From Byssothecium circinans (taxonomy: Eukaryota > Ascomycota > Dothideomycetes > Pleosporales > Massarinaceae), in contig ML977006.1 of assembly GCA_010015675.1 (NCBI GenBank), forward strand, positions 364,634 to 428,633: a stretch of DNA of 64,000 bases, in the 5' to 3' direction. The notes under the pieces were generated by a model. It saw nothing but the letters and a program-made list of their open reading frames with translations. It was not told where the DNA came from and made no database searches. The position numbers were made by a program, and so were the translations under genes. Shown in pieces: positions 55,070 through 64,000 of the stretch. The stretch's first letter is position 1; each line of letters starts with the position of its first letter.

Positions 55070-55542
55070 TATCGGCCCCGCGCTTACGTATAGCCTCAGC
55101 CTCGCGCTCCTTAAGTCCGCTAACGTACGTAAGGACGAACGCCTGGTCAACGCTCATAACCTCATCTTCGGCCACTTCGCGCTTGAGCATGGCTTCAACC
55201 TCACGCTTCTCCTTCAATCCACCAATTTATGCGAGAGCAAAGGCCTGATCAACACTCGCCTCGTCATGAGCCTCTTCACGCTTCTTCAATCCGCCAATAT
55301 ACGCGATAGTGTTGCCGAATGTAGTGTTAACGGATGCCCCCTTGGAGCGCTTCTTCAATCCACCAATTTAGGCAATGACATTTCCAAAAGCAGCATCGAC
55401 AGAGACCTCGTCCTGTTGGATATTAGTAATCTTTCGATGTGAAATGATGAAGGGCGTGATGAGAACTCACGTTACTAGGGACTAGTGCGCTAATGGCTTG
55501 CGCAGCAAACAGAGCTAGCAGGATGGTGTTGGCGTACTTCAT
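54957..55542 (-). pseudogene. Kexin-processed repeat-peptide (RiPP, dikaritin-like) precursor, broken
   Basis: Exon 1 (55542-55471) encodes a 24-residue signal peptide, MKYANTILLALFAAQAISAL plus a short tail. The 58-bp intron runs 55470-55413 (GTGAGT...AACAG). Exon 2 encodes four imperfect repeats at about residues 25-46, 47-69, 70-94 and 95-127. Each has an SVD/SVN-x-x-F segment, then a short hydrophobic core (AYIGG in repeat 2, TYVSG in repeat 4) and a dibasic end: LKKR, LKKR, LKEKR, LKER. This is the layout of precursors of ustiloxin-like peptides, cut by Kex2 in the secretory pathway and cross-linked by UstYa-type oxidases. Lesions: TAA at 55370-55368 and TAA at 55229-55227, both at the first position of the core, and the MITE at 55069, which replaces the original end and adds about 37 unrelated residues. 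Divergent from two UstYa-like genes. Confidence 0.72.
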
Positions 55543-55660
55543 GACGGCGACTGGGTCGAGGGATTTAAAGGTACGAACTGACGTGGCGCCCGAGTGGTTG
55601 AGGAGGAAGAAGTGACGAGGACCGGTAATCAGGTGAGCAATATAAGGTCGAGGACTTCTC

Positions 55661-55667
55661 CTTTATA
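55661..55667 (-). promoter_or_regulatory. TATA-box-like element of the precursor gene
   Basis: On the minus strand TATAAAG lies 119 bp upstream of the precursor ATG (55542), matching the spacing seen for the genes at 26175 and 46998. Confidence 0.4.
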
Positions 55668-56544
55668 CTCGCACGTCTAGAGCAGTTTCAAGTGCTGTTG
55701 TGGTACTTGAGGCACTAACAGCATATCCCGTAACATGCTGAACGCCGGGTCGTTGGGTTGCTAGCCCTGAATAGAAGGACCTTCAGGAGTCGAACCCAAA
55801 TCTCGTATTCACTGATAAAGAGTGTAGGTGGGACTTAAGTCCGATCCGAGCTCAAAGCCGGCGAGTGAAGGCCTGATTCTCTCTTAGGGGAAAGTAGTCC
55901 TTGGACAGACAGCTTCCAACATCTTGGTAGCCTTTAGGATGCAAGATAACTCGTAGAACGAAGGGTTCAGTTTAACGCCGCCAACAACTCAATACATGAA
56001 ATTTAAGGCGTGACGCTGGAGGGTCAACCTGAGAATCATCCACGTATCAACGAGCTGATGGGTCCCTCAAGACGTTGTATAGCGGCGAAGGTGCGCCTAT
56101 CAAGAGGCATGAGAGCCGCCACAACTGATCGATGTCAGATTAAATTGGCCATGCTTTAGTATACATGCAGGGTAAAAATAAAGGTGCCGAAATTATGCAC
56201 TGATTACGGCGGGAGGAAGGTGGAGGTGCTCTGGGTTACCTGAGCCTTGTTACATATCCATGTTTCGTGTGAAGACTGCCAGCAGATGCCTTTTCTGACC
56301 GCCGAACGTTTGTGCTCAATTGCGTACCTTATCTGCGGCTCCCACAGAATTGGCCTTCTGGACATTTTCAAGTACTGGCAAGCCGCTTCATCTAGGTCAC
56401 CTTGTCATTGGGATTTGTATCTCCTCACCTACCTAAACAATTATCTCACTATCGGATCATATCGTCCGTTGATTACGGTTGCGCCTCTTAGACCTTTTCA
56501 CTATCATTGCGATTTCTCAATTCTTATCTCTGCGTTACGTTGTA
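55668..56544. other. Divergent promoter region of the peptide locus
   Basis: About 0.9 kb between the precursor (minus) and the first UstYa-like gene (plus). No frame with recognisable content. A bidirectional promoter is plausible. Confidence 0.45.
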
Positions 56545-57526
56545 ATGGCCTTCCAGTTCGCCAAAGACTATTTGCCCGTCAACCAACGAGGAAGTGTCGA
56601 AGGCGGTGGAGATGCAGAGAAGAGTGGAGAGCCCTTTCTCAGGTTTCATCTCGAAGGCTTCTTACCCCCGCATCGCTCACGAGCAGCCTTCCTGCTTGTA
56701 TGGATGCGATGGATTCCTTGGGTACTGGTCGCGTGCCTTTTCATCTCTAACTGGTTCACCTAGGCCGCCGTTCAATCATTTACACCAGATAGTGAGGTCT
56801 TCAGTAAGTTTCTAGAAGCTGCATCTAGCATAAGATCACTCACAAGGAAACAAAGCTCCCGCGGAGTGAGCAATCAAGTTCAAAAGCTTGGTCTCTACCG
56901 CCGGCATCGAAGGGGATGTGAGCCTATATCAAGGACGGCCTACAAATGAGAGCGATAAGCTTTGGGAGGAACTGCACAAATGTAAGGATTGAACGCTCAT
57001 TTTCGAAGCCAAAGTTGACATCCTACTTCAGATGGTGTCACACGAATTCCTATGAGCGAAGCAGCCCAGCTCGCAAACAGAACAACACCCATACCCGGCG
57101 AACCAGGCCAGTATGTCGTGATTCTAGAGGTCTTCCAGCAGCTGCACTGCTTGGTACAATTTCTCCCTCGTCATGACTGCAGACATCTCACTGACCCAAC
57201 TGCAGAGCAACCTACGTAAACGCATATTCTAGAACGACACAACCACCTCACCTGACGACATCCCTGAGTTATCAATGAAACACACGGACCACTGCATTGA
57301 CTCCATCCGGCAAAGTCTCATGTGTTCAAGCGAAATTACGCCATTGCCGTACGCCTGGTGGCCTAAATACGAGAGGGTCCTTCCGACGGCTGGCGTCACA
57401 CACACCTGTCGCGACTTCGAAGCGATCCGGGATTGGGAAAAGTAGCACAAGGCCGACAAAATGGATCCGACGATCCGTGTTGATGATCCTCTTGGTGTCA
57501 ACGTGGAATGGAATGGAGTGTCATGA
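56545..57526 (+). pseudogene. UstYa/DUF3328-family oxidase gene, broken
   Basis: UstYa-type proteins are membrane-anchored oxidases that cross-link or cyclise fungal RiPP core peptides. Exons 56545-56803, 56856-56981, 57032-57153 and 57206-57526 splice with 50-52 bp introns. Order: cytosolic N-terminus; one membrane helix (LVWMRWIPWVLVACLFISNW); YQGRPTNESDKLWEEL, the family YxGxPxxExDxLW motif; VFQQLHCLSNLRKRI, where relatives have H-Q-L-H-C; HTDHCIDSIRQSLMC, the second HxxHC motif; ITPLPYAWWPKYERVLP; THTCRDFEAIRDW. In-frame stops are at 56761 (TAG), 56867 (TGA), 57230 (TAG) and 57443 (TAG). The first His of the first HxxHC motif is Gln, so catalysis may have been lost or altered even before the stops. 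Confidence 0.85.
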
Positions 57527-57952
57527 TAGTAGACTGATTACTTAGTGTTGGTTTTCTTGACTCTCATCAATATCATTAGACATGGCGATCTGCCGGTCAA
57601 AGTATACAGTGTCACTGTAACTCAGCCCGCGCCTAAGCGCCCGATTGTCTTGCACATTGCCTACTGTTAGAGGAACTAGTGTATGCGGGTGACTTTGCTT
57701 ACAGGGAGGAGGTTCCTTCTTGTGTTGCTTCAATCTCTTGGCGGAGAGCGTAACTTCGCATGCTTATCGCCTCGTGTATACCGACACTCCTTTACACATT
57801 GCGACACTTCGCTGAATCTTGACCTTCCTATCAGGGAACGGTATCTGCACACTTCGAAACCAACACTGCATATTCGGTTGCTGAACCTGACGCCAACCAC
57901 CCATCTCTTTATCCTTTGACAATTTTCAATTTCTCGACTATGTCGGCCCAAA

Positions 57953-58714
57953 AATGAACCAAGAGGGAGACACTTCACGAACCACGCTTTGAGACGAAGA
58001 GAAGTTCAAAGACTATTCCGACGGCGACTCTGAAGGCAGTCACACTTTCTCACTGATCTTCTATCCCGCGCGATCACGCTTCTTTCGACCTTTCATCGTA
58101 ATCTTTCTCATCGTAGTGATTTTAACGCCCCTCGTCTACCTCGCTACAACTCACAAGAAGGGCATTAAGTATGATCAATGCGGAACCACCGCTGACGAAG
58201 CGCGAGCACGGGGCTGTGTTTTCGAGACCACCGGATTCACTTGGTTGCCGAAAGAATGTTACGACCCAGTGACAGAAGAAGAGTTCCTCGATTATATCGT
58301 CAAGAGCGACCTGAATCTGTACCGCGATGTGACTACACTGAGAAAGCTTCGATCGAAGAAGTTTGCCGCGGACATGGCCCTGGCTGTAAGTACCTCTGAT
58401 TGCGAAAGTACCATGGTATTTGTTCTCGATGCTGACTATGGTTACTAGTTTTCGTACGGCAACAATATCATCTCATGCACTGCTTATTTCTAATCAAGAA
58501 GCTCCACCGGGCTCTCGCGAGCGGAAAGACTGTCGACGGGCAGATCAAGACAACACATCATACCGAACACTGTATTGGCCAACTTTTGCAATCGCACGGT
58601 TTTCGCGAGCACGACGTTCAGCTTTCGTATGCCAAGTTCCCATACTGTGGAAAGTCGGGAGGGTATAATGTGGCATGGGGGAAAGGCGCGACGGTTGGGT
58701 GGACTGATAATTGA
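57953..58714 (+). pseudogene. Second UstYa-like (HxxHC) membrane protein gene, probably broken
   Basis: Single-pass protein with a cytosolic N-terminus, a membrane helix (RPFIVIFLIVVILTPLVYLA) and an ectodomain with CGTTADEARARGC, TTGFTWLPKECYDP and, in the second exon, HLMHCLFLIKKLHRAL and HHTEHCIGQLL: two HxxHC copper-site-like motifs as in UstYa/DUF3328 proteins, though the rest is a different subfamily. The frame from ATG 57953 has a TGA at codon 13 (57989-57991). The canonical donor GTAAGT at 58386 would shift the frame; using GTACCT at 58390 with acceptor at 58448 keeps it. So there is either a minor splice site or a second lesion. Same strand as, and 0.4 kb behind, the first UstYa-like gene. 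Confidence 0.72.
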
Positions 58715-59486
58715 AGTCTGTACATTACCTTAGCCATGAGCGAAATGGATTTGCAGGACTGGAAACCTTTTTTTCACTTAAAGTTCGAGTTAGTGTTCGT
58801 CATCTTGCCTACCGCACGAAGTGTGAGGTGGTTTTCTGGAGCTCGCCTTATCTAGACAGTGATGGTTCCGGTGAACTCTAAGCCACGCTTAGCCTTTCTA
58901 TACACTTTCACCACCTTCCATCCCATCTCACTAGATTCACGACTATTGGATATTACTCTGTTCTAGTTCACTCCCTACAGCCGAAGATCTCCTCGGGGAA
59001 CCTCCGTTGATAAGAGCCCTTGGTGGTGCCAACAGAGTGGCTGAGGCGGCAGGCCTCGCCATCGGCAGTGCAGCCTCTAAGGGCAACTTAACTGCTATAA
59101 CCAAACTTCTCGAGTAGGAAAAACATGAGATCTCGATGCTTTGAATCATAAATCGCACTCACCGATACAAGTTGCAGTTCTATACGAAGCGTATGGTAGT
59201 TTACTTGCAGAATGGGTGGAGACTCCAGATTTTGGTGTTTCCAGGGGACCCAGGAAAGGGTACTGTGGTCCACCTAATAGGGGGTGGTGCTCGAAACATC
59301 ACTCACACACAATTGGCCATGCTGGTGCGCTTTAGGTTTAGCTGTACCTAGTGGGATAGAATAGGGAGAAGGTAAAAGAAACCTAAAAACAAGAAAAAAA
59401 AATTGTGCTCTGCTCTCTTTCAAGCTTGGTTTCTCCGCTCCCTGTGATATATGTTAGTAATTTTTTCTTGCGTTATGAGAGATGGG
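58715..59486. other. Intergenic, no gene recognised
   Basis: Short overlapping frames on both strands around 58940-59335 show no domain. An A-rich run lies at 59380-59402. Confidence 0.4.
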
Positions 59487-59571
59487 TGTTCCATACCAGA
59501 ATCGAACTAGGGACCTTTCGGTTACAACAGATATTACAGCCGAACGTGATAAACCAACTACACCAAGCGGA
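59487..59571 (-). ncRNA. tRNA-like sequence, tRNA-derived SINE head or tRNA pseudogene
   Basis: The minus strand contains a polymerase III A box (TGGTGTAGTTGG), a D-arm closed by GTG/CAC, an anticodon-type hairpin with stem TTCGG/CCGAA enclosing CTGTAA plus an intron-like insert, and a B box (AGTTCGATTC). The 7-bp acceptor ends (TCCGCTT and ATGGAAC) do not pair, so it is not a normal tRNA gene. The runs of T and A downstream in its orientation would fit a SINE body, but I cannot define its end. Confidence 0.45.
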
Positions 59572-59823
59572 GTGATGGCACTTTCCAGTGCCGCTTGTTT
59601 GTTAGGAACAACTGTGGATTAATGAATATATATATGTGCGCCTGTATCGTCAACTGTGCGATTTCGCTAATGCTAGCGTGTTCGCAAAAAAGGTCATTGG
59701 TCGAGGACTAAGCACTGACGCGGTAATTGTTTGCCGTCCGTGCGTCCGCCAATTAATGTGCGACTCTAACCGAGCACGTGACCAAAGCACAGAGAATTCA
59801 ACCCGTGACCCTCCATCCGGGCG

Positions 59824-61600
59824 ATGGCCGCAATTCCAACTCCGCCTGCGCATCACCTGCCGACAGATCAATCATGGCGTCGCCATCCTTTGTTCTCAAC
59901 TCAATCTACCGATCCTCAAGAGGCTGGACTCGATGTTGAGGAGCAACAATTCGCGACCTCTTTACGCCCAGCCTTGGATCAGCTAGGTGCGCGAGATATG
60001 AGAGGTCAGTAACGAATGGCCCAGCTGTTCATTGGGGTAGATACCATAGTATACTCATAGTATCGCAGAAAATCCAAAACCTATCACAAATTTGGATACG
60101 GCGTTTTGGGAATTCGTATCTTTGGAAGCTAAGAGCTGGGAAGAAAGTAGTTAATGCAACCCAACCCTAAGTACTTGGTGAATCCTTCCGGCTCGCTTGA
60201 GTCGCAGATCATTCACCATCTCCATCAGCCATCCATGTCTTCCGCAAGTCTAGAGGATGGAGAAGTTGCTGACCCTTCTAACGCCTGCGTTGCTATGGTC
60301 ATGAAGAATAGTTTCGTCAAAGGGCACACTCTAATTTACGATCACTTGCATCGGAGGCACCAGACTTCAGAGGGCTTAGAAGACTACCCTCAAGCCGTCT
60401 TACTCACTCATGAGACGTTCACACATCGTATAGAGGATTCCTCAGAAGCCAAGGTTGATGTGGTGTATGGCGGGCGCTAAAGTACAGACACGGCTTTTGC
60501 GACACCCAGATGCGCGATATACCATCCTCCCACTTTGGGGAGATTTCAAAAGAATTCTCTTATTCCTAGCATACGAGAGCAACTACAGGATCTCTTCGCA
60601 ACCCACCCGCAGAGAATATTTTACAAACCACGTGGCGCGCCAGAAGCAATTCATCAGGACCGTAGCGTTGCCGCTGCGATTCGTATGGCCGAGGGAAGAC
60701 ACTCCTATAATGGTAGACTATCACCAAAATCGGCGGTTCGGAACCTTCACTTCACGTACCTCCTTCTTGGATGACACAATCTTTCGCAGTCCTCTATCGA
60801 ACATATCCGATCGTCGGTTACACGACCTTCAGTGCACAGCAGAGCTATCAGTCAAGGGTTATGTAGAAGGTGCTGCTGGTATGGTCTCTTCAACTCAAAA
60901 CCACACAGCTATCAGACTATGCTTCAACTACTTCCAAAAGTACTTCAAAGTTCTGAAGGCAACGGGGAAGAATGGAACCACCCCCCGAATTTCCGGAACC
61001 TATCTAACAGTGGTTCAAAGGGTAAAGACACATCCGGTTCCACGACTGATAAAGTCTAGATTCAACAGATACACTGTCTGTGTACCATCGCCTATGCCCC
61101 ATCAAGTATTTCTGATGCACATGAATCTCCTTCGCTTCGGGACATGGCATATGGCATTATTAAAGCCCAGCACGACTTCCCCCACCTCCGAATCGGCATT
61201 CACGAGATCATCAACACTTTGGTACGTCCAGTATGGATTGACATGCTGCGCGGTATGCGGAGTGATTTGCCGCAAAGATGATTGGCCAAAGTGGTGTGTG
61301 AATCGTCCGGGAGTGTACTATACACGCTACCTCACGTGCGTATCACATCAGTGTCAACGGAAATGTCGCAAGATGAGACCTACTGATGCGGCTGTCAACT
61401 GTATAAAAGGCGAAACCAAAGCTCTTCAAGTAGAAGCGAACAATCACGCTTCCTGGCAGAGGTGTATACGACCAGCCGACAACAATCACGATAAACGCCA
61501 ACGGCGGTTCTTTCATGGTGCACCAAATGCCAAGAAAACACGCGACTCTCCAGAGATCGCACTGTTTTCTAAGACAATGTGCCTAGGTGGACCTTAGGTA
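59824..61600 (+). other. Coding-like remnant, unrecognised
   Basis: From ATG 59824 an acidic frame (QEAGLDVEEQQFATSLRPAL) can be spliced over 60017-60066 (GTCAGT...CGCAG) into LDTAFWEFVSLEAKSWEE, then meets a stop. Further frames at 60154-60480 (YDHLHRRHQTSEGLEDYPQA) and 60455-61597 (380 codons) follow in different frames. They may be pieces of one decayed gene. I recognise no domain and cannot assign a function. Confidence 0.3.
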
Positions 61601-62267
61601 AATCACGTCCCCTTTACCTTGAACGCAGTCCGGGCTGCTTAAGCTGCAAAACTCGTGGGAGCAGGTTCGTTCCTGTTGATGAGCGCACTCCGTCCATCTA
61701 TTACCAATCTCTGTCGACTTTCATTGAACGTTTTGGGAATTACGATGACGAGATTCTGGCTATACTACTTGATCAATGGCCGGCGTCTTCCCGTAAGGAA
61801 GAACTGTCAGGCCAACGGCTAGGACGGGATTGAAGTATATGTGGCCGCGAGTGGTACCAGCGAAGATCCTCCTGCGGAGATGACGGAGAGTAGGAGATAT
61901 GGTGACCCACCATGAGCTCAAAACTTTGCTAGAATCCGATAGCCCCTCAATGAATATCCTTGCCTTTATATCTTCGGTGTTTCTTCCGGGTAGTTTCATC
62001 GCGGGAGTTTTCAGTATGAGCAGGTTCGACTAGCAAGCCAGGAGCACCACTGGGAAGTAATAGCGGCGGAGGTGCTGTAACGATATCGGACAGATTCTGA
62101 GCCTTCTAGGTGGTTGCTATACCACTCAATTGGTCACGCTCTTAGATTGTCATTTCCGGTGGTGAGTTGGAATGAAAATATTCGAGCAGATGTTCAAGGT
62201 TGTGGTGAGAGACCCGTATTAATAGACCATTTGACTTGGAAAGGACAAGACGGAGGTGGTGACCCTA
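61601..62267. other. Intergenic, no gene recognised
   Basis: Only short frames. It ends at the TA that borders the inverted-repeat element. Confidence 0.4.
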
Positions 62268-62759
62268 TGGACGCACTCTAGTATATATTATACCAGTATT
62301 AATATTTTATACCAGTGAATAGATATTTTATACTAGTATTTTTATACTAGTTTAAAATATCTATTTAATCTAATAAAGATCGTTAAGCCACACTTTTTTA
62401 ATAAAGATTTACATATAAATAAGCTTAGATGTGTGAAGCTCTATAGGCGTCCACATAGTAGCTAAATAGAGCGTAAATATAGTTAATTTAGGTAAATCTA
62501 ACGCGCGTACGTTACTTACAGCACCTTATTTACCTTTAGTGTAGGTGCGTAGGGGTGTATATATAGGTAGTAGTACTGCACTTAGTTAGTGAGCTAACAG
62601 CCTTAGTGCTAACCACATAGAGCTTTACTATATATAGAGTAGCGTAAAACACTATATACCCCATATCTACTAACTAATTAGAGGCTAGTATACGTGACCA
62701 TTTTAGATAATTTTTTATACCAGTTTTCAGCTGGTATAAGTTATACCAGGGCGCATCCT
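62268..62759. mobile_element. Non-autonomous TIR element, AT-rich, about 490 bp
   Basis: Inverted ends GGACGCACTCTAGTATA (left) and GGATGCGCCCTGGTATA (right, inverted), continuing into TTATACCAG on both sides. The differences are mostly C/T and G/A transitions. TA occurs at 62266-62267 and 62760-62761, so a TA duplication fits. The interior is AT-rich, full of ATACCAGT/ACTGGTAT motifs and without a frame. Probably a MITE altered by RIP. Confidence 0.65.
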
Positions 62760-62761
62760 TA

Positions 62762-63209
62762 GGGGAGCAAGCACTCTTAGTGTCTACGGGGCAAAATTAT
62801 CAAGAGTGAGCTAATTTCCAAGCCTTCAACAGAGGAAGGGTTGAAGGGCACTGATAGGTGTAACAATATACACCCAGCCTAGATATACAGCCTAGACGTA
62901 TATACTCGCACCACGCACTGCCTCGCTCCGCTAGCGCAAGCTTTTGACGGGCGTAGAACCCAGCAATTCTATCAAGAGGAAATTATCCTCAATAACTGAT
63001 ACCAAGACGACTGACATACGGACTCTTATGCCTCATTTCATTTCTTTGGAAGCACTGTGCAGCACAAGGCTGAGTTTCCAGCACTTTCAGCCCATTCGAT
63101 AAGCCTGCGGGATCTCACCTTGGGCTCGGTACTCAGTCTTCCTAGTTTTGTTCACAAATTCGTAAGACTCTTTAATACAAAGATCGGTTTTAATCTGCCA
63201 TACAATATC
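62762..63209. other. Intergenic, no gene recognised
   Basis: No supported frame; 3' flank of the minus-strand secreted-protein candidate. Confidence 0.4.
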
Positions 63210-63608
63210 CTACGTTCCAGCTCGCCTTCCCTTGCCTAATCTCTCAATGATGATGCTAAGAGCCTCGAGCTTCATTTTATCCGTCACACCACGATCATCG
63301 CCAACAATTTTCCCATCTAGCATGCTCATGCTAATATGTCTGCAATCAGGTTCCCTGTATTGCTGTGAATTGTTCATGATGATGGCCACTCGAACTCCGT
63401 CACAAGCATTATAGGGCGTGCGATGGAAGGTAATGTCAAGTTTCGAATCGATCTTGCTTTCTATAAGATCGCTTATGTTATTCTTTTGCGGAACGCGCGG
63501 ATCATGTAACTCCATAGACCGCCCCTCCTGAGCAGTGTCAAGATTACACCCTGCGGTTAAGAGGGGCAGCTTAAGGCAGATGAGCAATCCTAGAGCTGGA
63601 GCTAGCAT
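63210..63608 (-). CDS. Small secreted protein candidate, unknown function
   Basis: 132 aa from ATG 63608. The first 20 residues (LAPALGLLICLKLPLLTAGC) form a signal peptide, possibly followed by cleavage near Ala-Gly/Cys. The mature part is hydrophilic, with two further Cys (NACDG, PDCRH), a central TFHRTPYNACDGVRVAIIMNN and a basic C-terminus. No known domain recognised and no intron needed. Size and secretion make it a possible effector-like or extracellular protein. Expression is unverified, so it could also be chance. Confidence 0.45.
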   Translation of the reverse strand: MLAPALGLLICLKLPLLTAGCNLDTAQEGRSMELHDPRVPQKNNISDLIESKIDSKLDITFHRTPYNACDGVRVAIIMNNSQQYREPDCRHISMSMLDGKIVGDDRGVTDKMKLEALSIIIERLGKGRRAGT

Positions 63609-63822
63609 GTCACTGCTTCGACCGTCTGCAACTGTTCTCCATTAACAAGGCTTCCCACACTTCCTCTGATCAACTGATACACTCAAATCTCACTAATTTA
63701 CTAGCGCCTTTGAGTGAGGGCTAAGATCAAATACCTTGGTTGCTCTCACATATTCCATTACCACTAATCTCAATACGACTCCCCTCACGCATAGATGAAG
63801 CCTCCCCAAAGAAAAGTTCAAG

Positions 63823-63942
63823 ATGCGTTTCTCCACCATGATCCCAGGCGTCATCGCTATACTTATCTTCCTTGCGGCCAGACTTGTCAACAGTCAATCA
63901 GTCAGTCTGGAGGGCTCGAGACTGACTGACTGGTATTTTTAG
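63823..63942 (+). CDS. Truncated secreted-protein N-terminus
   Basis: ATG 63823 opens a 39-codon frame whose first 25 residues are a good signal peptide (STMIPGVIAILIFLAARLVN). It runs into the CAGTCAGTC-type repeat and stops. Either an intron begins shortly after the signal peptide or the gene is cut by an insertion that continues past the window. Incomplete evidence. Confidence 0.35.
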   Translation: MRFSTMIPGVIAILIFLAARLVNSQSVSLEGSRLTDWYF

Positions 63943-64000
63943 AGGCGCCGGACTGACTGGACTGACTGCTAACGTAAGCAGAGGAGGTCTAAACTGGACT
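63888..64000. repeat. Dense GACTGACT/AGTCAGTC repeats at window end
   Basis: AGTC/GACT units occur repeatedly in both orientations (CAGTCAATCAGTCAGTC; GACTGACTGACTGG; GGACTGACTGGACTGACTGC). They resemble the subterminal repeats of a transposon whose body lies beyond 64000. Confidence 0.5.

Noticed and set aside
60455..61597. 380-codon frame taken as a gene
   Set aside because: No ATG-led domain content, odd composition and competing frames in the same stretch. Kept only as an unrecognised remnant.

Overview
This window reads as nuclear DNA of a filamentous ascomycete (Pezizomycotina). The genes have short introns of about 45-80 bp with GTRNGY-type donors and CTRAC/CTGAY branch motifs. Gene types are typical of that group: Zn2Cys6 regulators, microsomal P450s, a GH62 arabinofuranosidase, Med7, a PaxU-like hydrolase, UstYa/DUF3328 proteins, and Fot1/Pogo and hAT transposons. 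Repeats carry heavy C-to-T / G-to-A damage with stop codons where Gln, Arg or Trp codons are expected, the signature of repeat-induced point mutation (RIP). A Dothideomycete is my guess, but the sequence alone does not prove it.

Layout. 1-8.7 kb: a partial Zn2Cys6 regulator, a decayed CYP52-like P450 next to a PIF1-like helicase fragment, an intact P450, and a PaxU-like (DUF829) hydrolase. 8.73-15.04 kb: three Fot1/Pogo-type elements, one nested in another and a third abutting, strongly RIP-mutated in the middle but not at the outer ends. 16-30.4 kb: the most ordinary gene stretch, with a Git1-like MFS permease, a kinase-fold phosphotransferase, a broken DUF2235 hydrolase, Med7, two medium-chain reductases and a broken dual-specificity phosphatase. 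30.9-33.9 kb: an hAT element with an 8-bp target duplication and an assembly gap. 36.4-50 kb: a large broken CCCH zinc-finger gene, an intact Zn2Cys6 regulator, a PNPOx-fold protein, a Baeyer-Villiger-type monooxygenase with one nonsense codon and an 11-nt exon, GH62 and a secreted PAF-acetylhydrolase-like enzyme. 50.2-54.4 kb: a Fot1/Pogo-type element interrupted by a second one. 54.6-58.7 kb: a decayed ribosomal-peptide locus. 58.7-64 kb: gene-poor sequence with a tRNA-like unit, a TIR element and two small secreted-protein candidates.

The most interesting system is at 54.6-58.7 kb. A small gene on the minus strand encodes a signal peptide followed by four imperfect repeats. Each repeat ends in a basic site (LKKR, LKKR, LKEKR, LKER) preceded by a short YIGG/YVSG-type segment, which is the architecture of kexin-processed fungal RiPP (dikaritin-like) precursors. 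Divergent from it lie two plus-strand genes of the UstYa/DUF3328 type, the oxidase family that macrocyclises such peptides. All three carry nonsense codons, and a 424-bp TA-flanked MITE sits in the last sense codons of the precursor. I read this as a cyclic-peptide locus silenced by RIP and transposition. Intact orthologues in related strains would be the thing to look for.

Genes were resolved by translating frames and matching splice sites by eye, so exon boundaries are predictions. No database search was possible.
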